Shown: positions 6,791-13,483 of the stretch, in pieces
How the letters are laid out: each line of letters begins with the position of its first letter
How positions within the stretch are numbered: the stretch's first letter is position 1
Source: JASMTM01 sp964441735
Lineage (GTDB): Bacteria > Thermotogota > Thermotogae > Petrotogales > Kosmotogaceae
Assembly (NCBI GenBank): GCA_964441735.1
Contig: CAYTVB010000041.1
Location: 1 to 17,121, forward strand
DNA length: 17,121 bases
Direction of reading: 5' to 3'
Made by a program: the position numbers and the translations under genes
Notes under the pieces: model-generated
Seen by the model: the letters and a program-made list of their open reading frames with translations, nothing else
Databases searched by the model: none
Told to the model about the DNA's origin: nothing

Positions 6791-7317
6791 GAACAATATC
6801 TGATCACATAGTTGATATTTGTCAGAACGCGGTCGAATCAGGGGCAAAAACTATTGAACTCACCATCAAAGAAAAACCTGAAGAAAGTTTAATAATTGAG
6901 ATTAAGGATGATGGTAGAGGTATTGATAAAGAAAAGCTCAATGATATTATTGACCCTTTTTATACGGAAAAAAACAAAAAAATAAAATTTGGTCTCGGTT
7001 TACCAATGCTAAAATTTGCTGCTGAAAACACCGGAGGAACTTTTGCAATCACATCAGAAAAAGATAAGGGAACTACTGTTAATGCTCTTTTCAATCTAAA
7101 TAATATCGATTGCCAGCCTTTAGGTAATCTTGCACAGGCCCTTTTTACAATTCTTACAATGACTGAGAAAACCTCATGGGTTATCAGTAGAGTTTTTGGT
7201 GATAACGGGTACAGCTTTTCCTCAAAGGAGCTTAAGAAAAAATTGGGTAATGATTATACCAGTAACCCTTCAAAAATGAAATTATTATATGATATTCTTG
7301 TTTCCGCTGAAGAATAA
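6781..7317 (+). CDS. Stand-alone GHKL ATPase
   Basis: A 178-residue cytoplasmic protein consisting mostly of one GHKL ATP-binding domain. It shows the N-box DHIVDICQNAVESGAK (residues 8-23), the G1 motif IKDDGRGID (41-49), DPFYTEK, then KFGLGLPMLKFAAENTGG (69-86), which is the histidine-kinase-like F/G2 region. There is no sensor or phosphoacceptor domain upstream, so it is not a normal two-component kinase. A C-terminal extension of about 60 residues (SSKELKKKLGNDYTSNPSKM) is of unknown fold. It begins at TTG, 7 bases after AGGGTGA (6767-6773), and overlaps the PHP gene by 10 bases, so the two are almost certainly co-translated. It differs from the ATPase domain of the CBS fusion, so the cassette has two separate GHKL enzymes. 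The target is unknown. Confidence 0.82.
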   Translation: MGLRTISDHIVDICQNAVESGAKTIELTIKEKPEESLIIEIKDDGRGIDKEKLNDIIDPFYTEKNKKIKFGLGLPMLKFAAENTGGTFAITSEKDKGTTVNALFNLNNIDCQPLGNLAQALFTILTMTEKTSWVISRVFGDNGYSFSSKELKKKLGNDYTSNPSKMKLLYDILVSAEE

Positions 7318-7319
7318 AT

Positions 7320-7326
7320 AGGAGGT
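7320..7326 (+). promoter_or_regulatory. Ribosome binding site choosing ATG 7334 for bamA
   Basis: AGGAGGT lies 7 bases before ATG 7334 but only 1 base before the in-frame GTG 7328. The spacing selects ATG 7334. Confidence 0.75.
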
Positions 7327-7333
7327 AGTGAAC

Positions 7334-9841
7334 ATGCATAGAAAGCTGATTTTAACGATTGTTTTTGTTATGGCGGTTGTTTCATTTTTTTCAGCGATAA
7401 CAATTAACCAGATCGTCTTGGAAGGCAATGAAACGATTTCTGACAAAGAGATTCGTGACATAATGTCCATACCAGTTGGAGAACCCATCGAAGAAAGCAC
7501 ACTGGAATCTATAATAGAAAAATTAAGAAGTGAAGATTATTTTAGTGAAGTTAATTTTAGCTTTGATAATGAAAATGGCAAATTGATAATTAATGTTAAA
7601 GAATATCCCGTTGTAAGTGTGTCTTTCCATTATAATGGTCCAGAAATAATCAAAAAAGAAACATTGATTGCGAGTTCATTAACCATAAAGAACGATTATC
7701 CATTTAATCCGAGAAAATTAATATATGAGATTCCAAAAACAGAAGAGAAAATCTATGAAACAATACAGAGCAAAGGATATGCAGAGCAGTTTTTTGAGGT
7801 TTCATGGGACATATCAGCTGATCGAGGTAAATTAATATTAGGAAATGTAACTGAAGATATAGAGATAACATTCGAAATTGCTGTTTATTATCTATGGGAT
7901 ATTGAAATTGAAGCACCACTTTCCGAAGAGAAGGTAAAAAATCTTAAAGACAAACTTCAAGTAAAACTTTACCGTGAATATGTTGATACTGCTGCTATTT
8001 TAAACATATTTAAAAAGAAAACTGATTACGTACCAACAAATGAAGAACTGGTTAACGCGGCGAAGACACTTTACTCTACCTATTATGCAAATGAAGGGGG
8101 GCCATGGGATCTTCAGAATGTCTATCAATCACTGTCTTTCACACTAAGTAATTCTCTGAATACGCTATCAAAAGTTGATTTACCAGAAGACGAAAAAGGA
8201 CAGGCAAAGGTAATGACATTGAGCTTTAAACCAGCTCAATATATTTCAGAACCAATTAAACTAAACGCCATCTTCGTTGAGGGCAATAAAAATGTTCCGG
8301 AACTACTCATCGTTGATTCAATGAAACTTGAAGAAGGTACTACCATAAAAAATGAAGATGTTGCAAATGCAATGGAAAACGTCTATGAACTATATTCGGA
8401 CAGGGGTTATCCTTTTACAAAAATTTCTCTTAGAACAAATGAAAAACAGGGTTTTATTACTCTGATTATTAAAGAGATGAAGATAAATAAAATAGAAGTA
8501 AATTTCATAGGTGAACATAAAACGCAGGAATACCTTGTATGGAAAAATATCTCATTCAATGAAGGAGAAATATTAACACTTAAAAAATTCAGAAATACAT
8601 ACTCATTCCTGAATTCCACAGGATATTATGACTCGGTTTCACTAAATCCTGTTCCCACAGATAATGATGAGTTAAACGTGGTAATTGAACTTGATGAAAA
8701 GGAAAAAAATGGAAAAATTATGGGTGGTGGAGGCTGGTCAGACGGCATTTCACTTAATCTTGATCTGGGATTTGTTAACCCCTTTGGATACGGTCAGGAT
8801 TTTTCAACAAATGTAAACGCTCTTATTCCTCTAAAAATATCCAAAAAAATCAGTTTCACTGATAAAGGCACAAAAACCACATTCAATCTTCCTACCTATG
8901 ATGTTAATCTTTCATATAGTATCCCCATGATTGCAGGTTCAAATTGGGATCTGGGAACAAATTCTTCTTATCAGTATGAAGCCCAAAGAACTCTTCTGGC
9001 AACACAAACTGAAACTTCACATAGCACTATAACTAAAAATAGCACCCAATCAAACATAAAGGTATCATTATCGCCAACATATCGATTTTCACCTGCTTCA
9101 AGATTTAAAACAACAGTCGGTTACGAATATATTAGTGAGATTACGAACGTTGCTACCGATACAGATGGAGAACCATCCTCTTCAGGAACTCCTACAAACA
9201 AAAATTTCAATGGAGTTTTTGTAAGAACCAATTATTTGTATTCAACAAAAGATGACTTAATGAGACCTACTCAAGGCAATGAATTCTCTTTGAACCTTTA
9301 TTCTCACGGATTATTCAATTCTGGAAGCAATTTCAGTTCATTTATAGGTGGTAGTATAGATTACAAACAATTTATTAAACTTGGATCCAGACCTTTATTG
9401 TTGGGAGATGATGCACCCGTTTTCGGTGCAAGGTTAAAAACAGAACAACTATATCCCTTTGAAGAGTCAAGTATTTATGGATCATATAAACTGGTTCCTG
9501 ATATCTACACTCGTGTGAAATATCAGGAAGTAACAGGGGTAAAAGCGCACGGTATTACAACAGGTTCTGTCCAGCTTAGATTGCCGGTCTGGAGTAAAAC
9601 AATACCTGCAGATATTACGCTTTTTGGAGACATAGTATTTTACAGAGAAACAAAAGATATTTCAGATATAATCGGTACAGACTACCTTTTTGATGCTGGT
9701 ATTAGCCTTGATTTCAATGTACCCATGCTTGGTCTAATAAGAGTAGGTTGGGGTTATAACTCTCTGTATCATGAATTGAAAACTGAATCGGGAAAACCGT
9801 ACTGGGGAACATTCTTCTTCGGAATGGGTCCGGTTTTCTAA
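7334..9841 (+). CDS. bamA: BamA/Omp85-family outer-membrane protein assembly factor
   Basis: An 835-residue envelope protein that would insert beta-barrel proteins into the outer membrane. The signal peptide is residues 1-20 (MHRKLILTIVFVMAVVSFFS). POTRA-like repeats follow: about 22-91 (QIVLEGNETIS...INVKEYP), 92-180, a longer and diverged one at about 185-306, 309-381 (AIFVEGNKNVPELLIVDSM) and 384-456. From about residue 460 (IMGGGGWSDGIS) the sequence alternates in the manner of a transmembrane beta barrel, and it ends in FGMGPVF, a C-terminal phenylalanine as expected of a beta-signal. The usual VRGF/VRGY loop motif of the barrel is not obvious; GVKAHG (about residue 737) may be its remnant. 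The gene follows the GHKL ATPase by 16 bases and ends at a terminator. The family is firm; the POTRA borders are estimates. Confidence 0.88.
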   Translation: MHRKLILTIVFVMAVVSFFSAITINQIVLEGNETISDKEIRDIMSIPVGEPIEESTLESIIEKLRSEDYFSEVNFSFDNENGKLIINVKEYPVVSVSFHYNGPEIIKKETLIASSLTIKNDYPFNPRKLIYEIPKTEEKIYETIQSKGYAEQFFEVSWDISADRGKLILGNVTEDIEITFEIAVYYLWDIEIEAPLSEEKVKNLKDKLQVKLYREYVDTAAILNIFKKKTDYVPTNEELVNAAKTLYSTYYANEGGPWDLQNVYQSLSFTLSNSLNTLSKVDLPEDEKGQAKVMTLSFKPAQYISEPIKLNAIFVEGNKNVPELLIVDSMKLEEGTTIKNEDVANAMENVYELYSDRGYPFTKISLRTNEKQGFITLIIKEMKINKIEVNFIGEHKTQEYLVWKNISFNEGEILTLKKFRNTYSFLNSTGYYDSVSLNPVPTDNDELNVVIELDEKEKNGKIMGGGGWSDGISLNLDLGFVNPFGYGQDFSTNVNALIPLKISKKISFTDKGTKTTFNLPTYDVNLSYSIPMIAGSNWDLGTNSSYQYEAQRTLLATQTETSHSTITKNSTQSNIKVSLSPTYRFSPASRFKTTVGYEYISEITNVATDTDGEPSSSGTPTNKNFNGVFVRTNYLYSTKDDLMRPTQGNEFSLNLYSHGLFNSGSNFSSFIGGSIDYKQFIKLGSRPLLLGDDAPVFGARLKTEQLYPFEESSIYGSYKLVPDIYTRVKYQEVTGVKAHGITTGSVQLRLPVWSKTIPADITLFGDIVFYRETKDISDIIGTDYLFDAGISLDFNVPMLGLIRVGWGYNSLYHELKTESGKPYWGTFFFGMGPVF

Positions 9842-9865
9842 AAAACGTATATAATACAGTATATA

Positions 9866-9886
9866 GGGGCTTAACGCCCCTTTTTT
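9866..9886 (+). terminator. Rho-independent terminator after bamA
   Basis: GGGGC (9866-9870), loop TTAAC, GCCCC (9876-9880), then six T (9881-9886). It lies 24 bases after the bamA stop and would end the long first transcription unit. Confidence 0.88.
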
Positions 9887-10071
9887 ATAATAATAATACA
9901 AATTATCAATATAAAAAAACTACAGACTTTTAAAATATATTGTTTTTTATCCAATCCAGTTATTTTTACTAATTTAATATCTATACCACTTAGATTCTTC
10001 CTCTATAAAAGCATTTTGCAATTAATCAGTTTTCATGAACTGTGAAGTCAGCTAATTTCCTTTAACTATTC
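9887..10071. other. AT-rich spacer between terminator and rbs promoter
   Basis: Apart from the bamA terminator to its left and the promoter/operator to its right, this 185-base stretch shows no credible ORF, RNA gene, repeat or palindrome. It is very AT-rich, which may help promoter opening, but nothing specific can be claimed. Confidence 0.5.
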
Positions 10072-10100
10072 TTTGCTATAAAAAATAAAAATGTTATTAT
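10072..10100 (+). promoter_or_regulatory. Candidate sigma-A promoter for the rbs locus
   Basis: TTTGCT (10072-10077), a 17-base spacer, then TATTAT (10095-10100). The -35 match is weak and the -10 is good. The operator pair begins 4 bases after the -10, so transcription would start inside it, as expected for repression. Pattern only. Confidence 0.45.
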
Positions 10101-10104
10101 CTAG

Positions 10105-10128
10105 TTAATCGATTAGTTAATCGTTTTA
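10105..10128 (+). promoter_or_regulatory. LacI-type operator pair upstream of the repressor gene
   Basis: Two adjacent 12-base sites, TTAATCGATTAG (10105-10116) and TTAATCGTTTTA (10117-10128), with CG centres 12 bases apart. The first is a near-perfect palindrome with the central CG typical of LacI-family operators. The same pair occurs before btpA, and a 19-base stretch beginning AGTTAATCG (10115-10133) is identical there (11654-11672). This predicts autoregulation by the adjacent LacI-family protein. Confidence 0.75.
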
Positions 10129-10136
10129 CTATATGC

Positions 10137-10141
10137 GGAGG
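10137..10141 (+). promoter_or_regulatory. Ribosome binding site choosing ATG 10151
   Basis: GGAGG ends 9 bases before ATG 10151. The in-frame ATG at 10133 lies upstream of this site and within the operator repeat, and has no ribosome site of its own. Confidence 0.75.
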
Positions 10142-10150
10142 TTTTCTAAA

Positions 10151-11161
10151 ATGGCAACAATGAAAGAAGTGGCGAAGCAAGCAAATGTTTCAGTAGCAAC
10201 AGTTTCCAATGTACTCAGTGGTAATAAATATGTAAGTCAAAAACTAAAAGAAAGAGTTACTAAAGCTATTGAAGAATTAAATTATCGACCAAGTAAACTA
10301 GCAAGAAGCTTAAAACTAAAGAGAACATTTCAATTAGGTTTGCTTATACCAGACATAACAAATCCATATTTTGCAGAAGTTGCCAGAGGTGTTGAAAGCA
10401 TAGCTCTACAAAACGGGTATCAAATATTTCTTTGTAACACTGATGGCCAAGAATCAAGAGAAATATCTGTTATTCATTCATTTATCGAACAACATGTTGA
10501 TGGAATAATAAATGTAGCCCCAAGGCTTAATGATAGAAAAATACTTGAAGCTACTGATAATATACCGATGGTGATTTTAGATAGGCATTTGAGTTTTACT
10601 AATCCACTTATAGATGTTATTTATACAAACAATTCAAAAGGATCTGCAGAATTGGCAAAACACTTTCTTGAAAATGGACATAATTTATTTGCATGTATTG
10701 CGGGCCCAAAAAATGTCCCTACTGCCGTTAGAAGATTGGAAGGTTTTAAACAAGAGTTAATTAAAGGTGGTATTCCTGCATCAAGAAATTACATATATTT
10801 TGGATCCTTCAAATTTAACGATGGCTATAAAATGATGCTCAAAATATTGGCTCTTAATCCTAGACCAACTGCTGTATTTGCAGGAAACGATATGATGGCA
10901 TGGGGTGCATTAGAAGCTGCCAAGGAAGCTAATTTAAAAATACCTGAAGATATTGCCATAGCAGGATTTGATAATGTATATTTTTCGCAATTCGTTGTTC
11001 CAGCACTTACTACAGTTCATCAGCCAAAATTTGAAGCAGGTCATCTTGCAATGAATATTCTTCTTGAAAAAATTGAAGCAAAATTGGCAAAAAAGCAATT
11101 AAAGGCAAGGAAACTGGAGTTGGATACAACTTTGATTATTAGAAAATCTTCAGTAAATTAA
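10151..11161 (+). CDS. rbsR: LacI-family transcriptional repressor, probable ribose regulator
   Basis: A 336-residue DNA-binding repressor. The helix-turn-helix is at the very N-terminus (MKEVAKQANVSVATVSNVLS, residues 4-23), followed by the hinge helix RPSKLARSLK (46-55). A periplasmic-binding-protein-like effector domain follows from about residue 60 (QLGLLIPDITNPYFAEVARG; NTDGQE; ILDRHL; FAGNDMMAWG; IAGFDNV). Length is normal. It heads the pentose locus, so the effector is probably ribose or a relative. It is expected to bind the TTAATCGATTAA-type sites located before its own gene and before btpA, repressing both until the sugar is present. The start at 10151 is set by its ribosome site. 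rbsD follows after 21 bases. The family is certain; the name rbsR rests on context. Confidence 0.88.
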   Translation: MATMKEVAKQANVSVATVSNVLSGNKYVSQKLKERVTKAIEELNYRPSKLARSLKLKRTFQLGLLIPDITNPYFAEVARGVESIALQNGYQIFLCNTDGQESREISVIHSFIEQHVDGIINVAPRLNDRKILEATDNIPMVILDRHLSFTNPLIDVIYTNNSKGSAELAKHFLENGHNLFACIAGPKNVPTAVRRLEGFKQELIKGGIPASRNYIYFGSFKFNDGYKMMLKILALNPRPTAVFAGNDMMAWGALEAAKEANLKIPEDIAIAGFDNVYFSQFVVPALTTVHQPKFEAGHLAMNILLEKIEAKLAKKQLKARKLELDTTLIIRKSSVN

Positions 11162-11182
11162 ATCTTTAAAGGAGGGTTAATT

Positions 11183-11626
11183 ATGAAGACAAAAGGAATA
11201 CTGAACAATGAACTAGCCAAGGCAATAGCTAAAGTCGGTCATGGTGACATGATAGTCATTACAGACAGGGGGTTTCCTTTCCCAAGACATGACATGACTG
11301 AATGTATTGACGTTTCAGTGGGCAGAGGAATACCTAGTGTTGTTGATGTCTTAAAAACTGTGCTTGAGGAGCTTGAGATTGAAAAGGTCATAATCGCAGA
11401 TGAAACGAAGACAGTTAGTCCGGAAATCTATAAGAAATTTAAGGAAGTTATTGATCCCATAAAGAACAAGGGTAATGATATTGTTGAAGAAAATATTCCT
11501 CATCCCGAGTTTAAGGATATGGTCTTAAATGGGAGTTTAGAAAGAAAAGAAATGAAAGTCTTTGTAAAATCAGGAGAATTTACTCCTTATGGCAACATAA
11601 TTCTGATTTCTGGTGTAGATTTTTAG
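11183..11626 (+). CDS. rbsD: D-ribose pyranase RbsD
   Basis: A 147-residue cytoplasmic enzyme that speeds conversion of beta-ribopyranose to ribofuranose, the form ribokinase phosphorylates. The family landmarks are intact: GHGD with catalytic His20 and Asp22, then TDRGFPFPR with Asp28 (residues 27-35), and the C-terminal FTPYGNIILISGVDF block (133-147), which closes the neighbouring active site in the ring-shaped oligomer. A histidine in HPEFKDM matches the conserved HxxF region. The start is clear, with AAAGGAGGG 8 bases upstream. It sits between the repressor gene and the second operator pair, so it is probably transcribed with the repressor and possibly again through to btpA. Its presence is the strongest evidence that the locus handles ribose or a ribose-like pyranose. 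Confidence 0.95.
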   Translation: MKTKGILNNELAKAIAKVGHGDMIVITDRGFPFPRHDMTECIDVSVGRGIPSVVDVLKTVLEELEIEKVIIADETKTVSPEIYKKFKEVIDPIKNKGNDIVEENIPHPEFKDMVLNGSLERKEMKVFVKSGEFTPYGNIILISGVDF

Positions 11627-11636
11627 TAATTTATAG

Positions 11637-11667
11637 TTAATCGATTAAATAGTAGTTAATCGTTTTA
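11637..11667 (+). promoter_or_regulatory. LacI-type operator pair upstream of btpA
   Basis: TTAATCGATTAA (11637-11648) is a perfect 12-base palindrome, and TTAATCGTTTTA (11656-11667) repeats the second site found before the repressor gene. Here the CG centres are 19 bases apart instead of 12. A weak -10-like TATAGT (11632-11637) overlaps the first site, so a second, repressible promoter for btpA-rbsKACB is possible. Confidence 0.72.
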
Positions 11668-11677
11668 CTATAAAATC

Positions 11678-11683
11678 GAGGTG
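11678..11683 (+). promoter_or_regulatory. Ribosome binding site choosing GTG 11690
   Basis: GAGGTG ends 6 bases before GTG 11690. The in-frame GTG at 11681 is part of the site itself, so GTG 11690 is the better start. Confidence 0.65.
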
Positions 11684-11689
11684 TTTTTT

Positions 11690-12538
11690 GTGAATAATCA
11701 AGGCAGTGCTCTAAATCAAATTTTCAGTGTTAAAAAACCAATAATCGGGATGATACATCTAAAACCATTACCAGGCTCTCCTTTATATGATCCGGAAGTC
11801 ATGCCAATGGCAGAGATAATAAAAAACGCAGTTGATGAAGCAAAAACCCTTGAAGATGCAGGAATCGATGGTTTGCAGGTCGAAAACATCTGGGATTTTC
11901 CTTATTTAAAAAACAAAGATATACCGAATGAAACAGTATCTTCACTTTCAGTAGCAACTTATGAAATAAAAAAAAGTGTTGACATACCAGTAGGAGTAAA
12001 CTGTCATCTAAATGGTGGTTTTGCAGCTTTTGCTGCTGCTGTTGCTGCTGGAGCTAACTGGATCAGAGTATTTGAATGGGTAAATGCGTACATATCTCAT
12101 GCTGGTTTAACCGAAGGGATCGGTGGAAAGCTAGCAAGGTATCGTTCATTCCTGAAAGCAAAAAACATCAAATTTCTTTGTGATGTCAATGTGAAACACG
12201 GAAGCCATTTTCTTATATCAGATAGGGCAATAACTGAACAGGCTAATGATGCTGAGGCTGAAGGTGCTGAAGCACTTATAATTACAGGATTTGAAACTGG
12301 TAAGGCTCCTTCTGATAAGGATGTAGACATTTTTTGTTCTGCAACAAATTTGCCTGTAATTATTGGAAGCGGAATCACAAAGAATAATGCAGTTGATTTA
12401 TTAAGAATATCAGATGGTGCAATTGTGGGTAGTTATTTTAAAAAAGATGGCATCTGGAAAGAAAGAGTACAATCTTCAAGGGCTAAAGAATTTATGCAAG
12501 TAATAAAAGGTTTTCGTAAGGAGCTTAAAAATGAATAA
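11690..12538 (+). CDS. BtpA/SgcQ-family TIM-barrel protein
   Basis: A 282-residue cytoplasmic protein of the BtpA family, named for a cyanobacterial photosystem I biogenesis protein; E. coli SgcQ, in a sugar-related gene cluster, is a relative. Family blocks visible are PIIGMIHLKPLPGSPLYDP (about residues 17-35), GIDGLQVENIWDFPY (59-73), VPGVN-like IPVGVNCH, GANWIRVFEW, FLCDVNVKHGSH, ALIITGFETG and the phosphate-gripping VIIGSGIT...DGAIVGSYFKKDG (about 224-251). This is a (beta/alpha)8 barrel with a phosphate-binding C-terminal end, so a phosphorylated sugar is a plausible ligand. The reaction is unknown. It is preceded by its own operator pair and overlaps ribokinase by 8 bases, so a role in pentose or nucleoside breakdown is inferred. 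The GTG start is chosen from ribosome-site spacing. Confidence 0.9.
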   Translation: MNNQGSALNQIFSVKKPIIGMIHLKPLPGSPLYDPEVMPMAEIIKNAVDEAKTLEDAGIDGLQVENIWDFPYLKNKDIPNETVSSLSVATYEIKKSVDIPVGVNCHLNGGFAAFAAAVAAGANWIRVFEWVNAYISHAGLTEGIGGKLARYRSFLKAKNIKFLCDVNVKHGSHFLISDRAITEQANDAEAEGAEALIITGFETGKAPSDKDVDIFCSATNLPVIIGSGITKNNAVDLLRISDGAIVGSYFKKDGIWKERVQSSRAKEFMQVIKGFRKELKNE

Positions 12539-13478
12539 GATAAACTTTAGTTTTAGCGGAAAAATATTATGTACTGGAAGCGTTAATATGGATCTTGTGA
12601 TGGTTATGGGCCATTTGCCTAAACCAGGTGAAACGGTGATTACGGATAATTTTGAAAGGTACCCTGGTGGTAAGGGAGGAAACCAGGCTGTAACTGCTGC
12701 TTTATTGGGAGCTAAAGTAACTATGCTAACGAAACTTGGGAAAGATTCATTTAGCAAGCAGCTTAAGTCTTCTATGAAAAAGAATGGAGTTAATGTAAGT
12801 GAAATACTTACAGATGAACAAGGTACTTCCGGGATAGCTATGATTAGAGTGGATTCAAAAGGGCAAAACTCCATTTCTTTTACTTCAGGCAGTAATGCAA
12901 ATTTTAGTGCCAATGATGTCGAAAAACAAGTAAAACTATTTGAACCTGGGAATATTCTTTTGAGCACAATGGAAATAAACATCAAGACAGTATACGCAGC
13001 AATTAGAACTGCTAAAAAACAGGGCCTCTTTGTCATACTTGATCCTGCTCCTGCACCAGATAAACCTTTCCCTTCTGACATACCAAATCTGGTTGATGTA
13101 ATAAAACCAAATGAAACCGAAGCGAGTTCAATTTGTGGTTTCAAGATTGATAATGTAGAAAGCGTTATTAAGGGACTTCACAAACTTAGAGAAATGGGCT
13201 TTAGAATTCCAGTAATTACTTTAGGAGAAAAAGGTGTATATATTCTATATGAAGATGCAACAGTTAAGATTGATCCCTTAGATGTAAAAACAGTTGATTC
13301 TACTGCTGCAGGCGATGTTTTTTCAGGTGCTCTTGCTGTATACCTTTCAAAAAACAAACCTTTGAAAGAATCAGTAGAATTCGCAAATATTGCAGCAGCT
13401 TTAAGCACCACAAAACCAGGCGCACAAACATCTATACCTGGCTTATCTGATATAACCCATTACTTCAACAGAGGATGA
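12531..13478 (+). CDS. rbsK: Ribokinase (PfkB family)
   Basis: A 315-residue cytoplasmic kinase that phosphorylates ribose to ribose 5-phosphate with ATP. PfkB signatures are intact: TGSVNMDLV (residues 15-23) at the sugar site, YPGGKGGNQA (44-53), ILDPAPAP (169-176), KPNETEA (192-198), and VDSTAAGDVFSGAL (255-268), where Asp262 is the catalytic base and AAGD the anion hole. TAAGD is a known ribokinase variant of the usual GAGD. It follows AAGGAG (12518-12523) by 7 bases, overlaps btpA by 8 bases and ends beside rbsA. The placement with RbsD and an RbsABC transporter supports ribose, though related PfkB enzymes for deoxyribose or nucleosides cannot be excluded by eye. Confidence 0.93.
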   Translation: MNKINFSFSGKILCTGSVNMDLVMVMGHLPKPGETVITDNFERYPGGKGGNQAVTAALLGAKVTMLTKLGKDSFSKQLKSSMKKNGVNVSEILTDEQGTSGIAMIRVDSKGQNSISFTSGSNANFSANDVEKQVKLFEPGNILLSTMEINIKTVYAAIRTAKKQGLFVILDPAPAPDKPFPSDIPNLVDVIKPNETEASSICGFKIDNVESVIKGLHKLREMGFRIPVITLGEKGVYILYEDATVKIDPLDVKTVDSTAAGDVFSGALAVYLSKNKPLKESVEFANIAAALSTTKPGAQTSIPGLSDITHYFNRG

Positions 13479-13483
13479 TTTTT

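Noticed and set aside
4392..7317. Reading the two GHKL genes as ordinary two-component histidine kinases
   Set aside because: Neither has a dimerisation/phosphoacceptor histidine region or a neighbouring response regulator.
9887..10071. Possible small RNA or riboswitch in the AT-rich spacer
   Set aside because: No stable hairpin, conserved aptamer-like pattern or second terminator is visible before the repressor gene.
11669..11674. TATAAA as a -10 element for btpA
   Set aside because: A transcript started from it would begin at the ribosome binding site, leaving no room for the site to work; the sequence is better read as the flank of the operator repeat.
12024..12056. GCT/GTT-rich repeat resembling a microsatellite
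   Set aside because: It simply encodes the alanine-rich helix of the BtpA-family barrel (AAFAAAVAAGAN) and keeps the reading frame.
12476..13144. A 222-residue minus-strand open frame
   Set aside because: It lies opposite ribokinase, whose PfkB motifs are intact, has no recognisable motif of its own and no good ribosome site; it is an antisense shadow.
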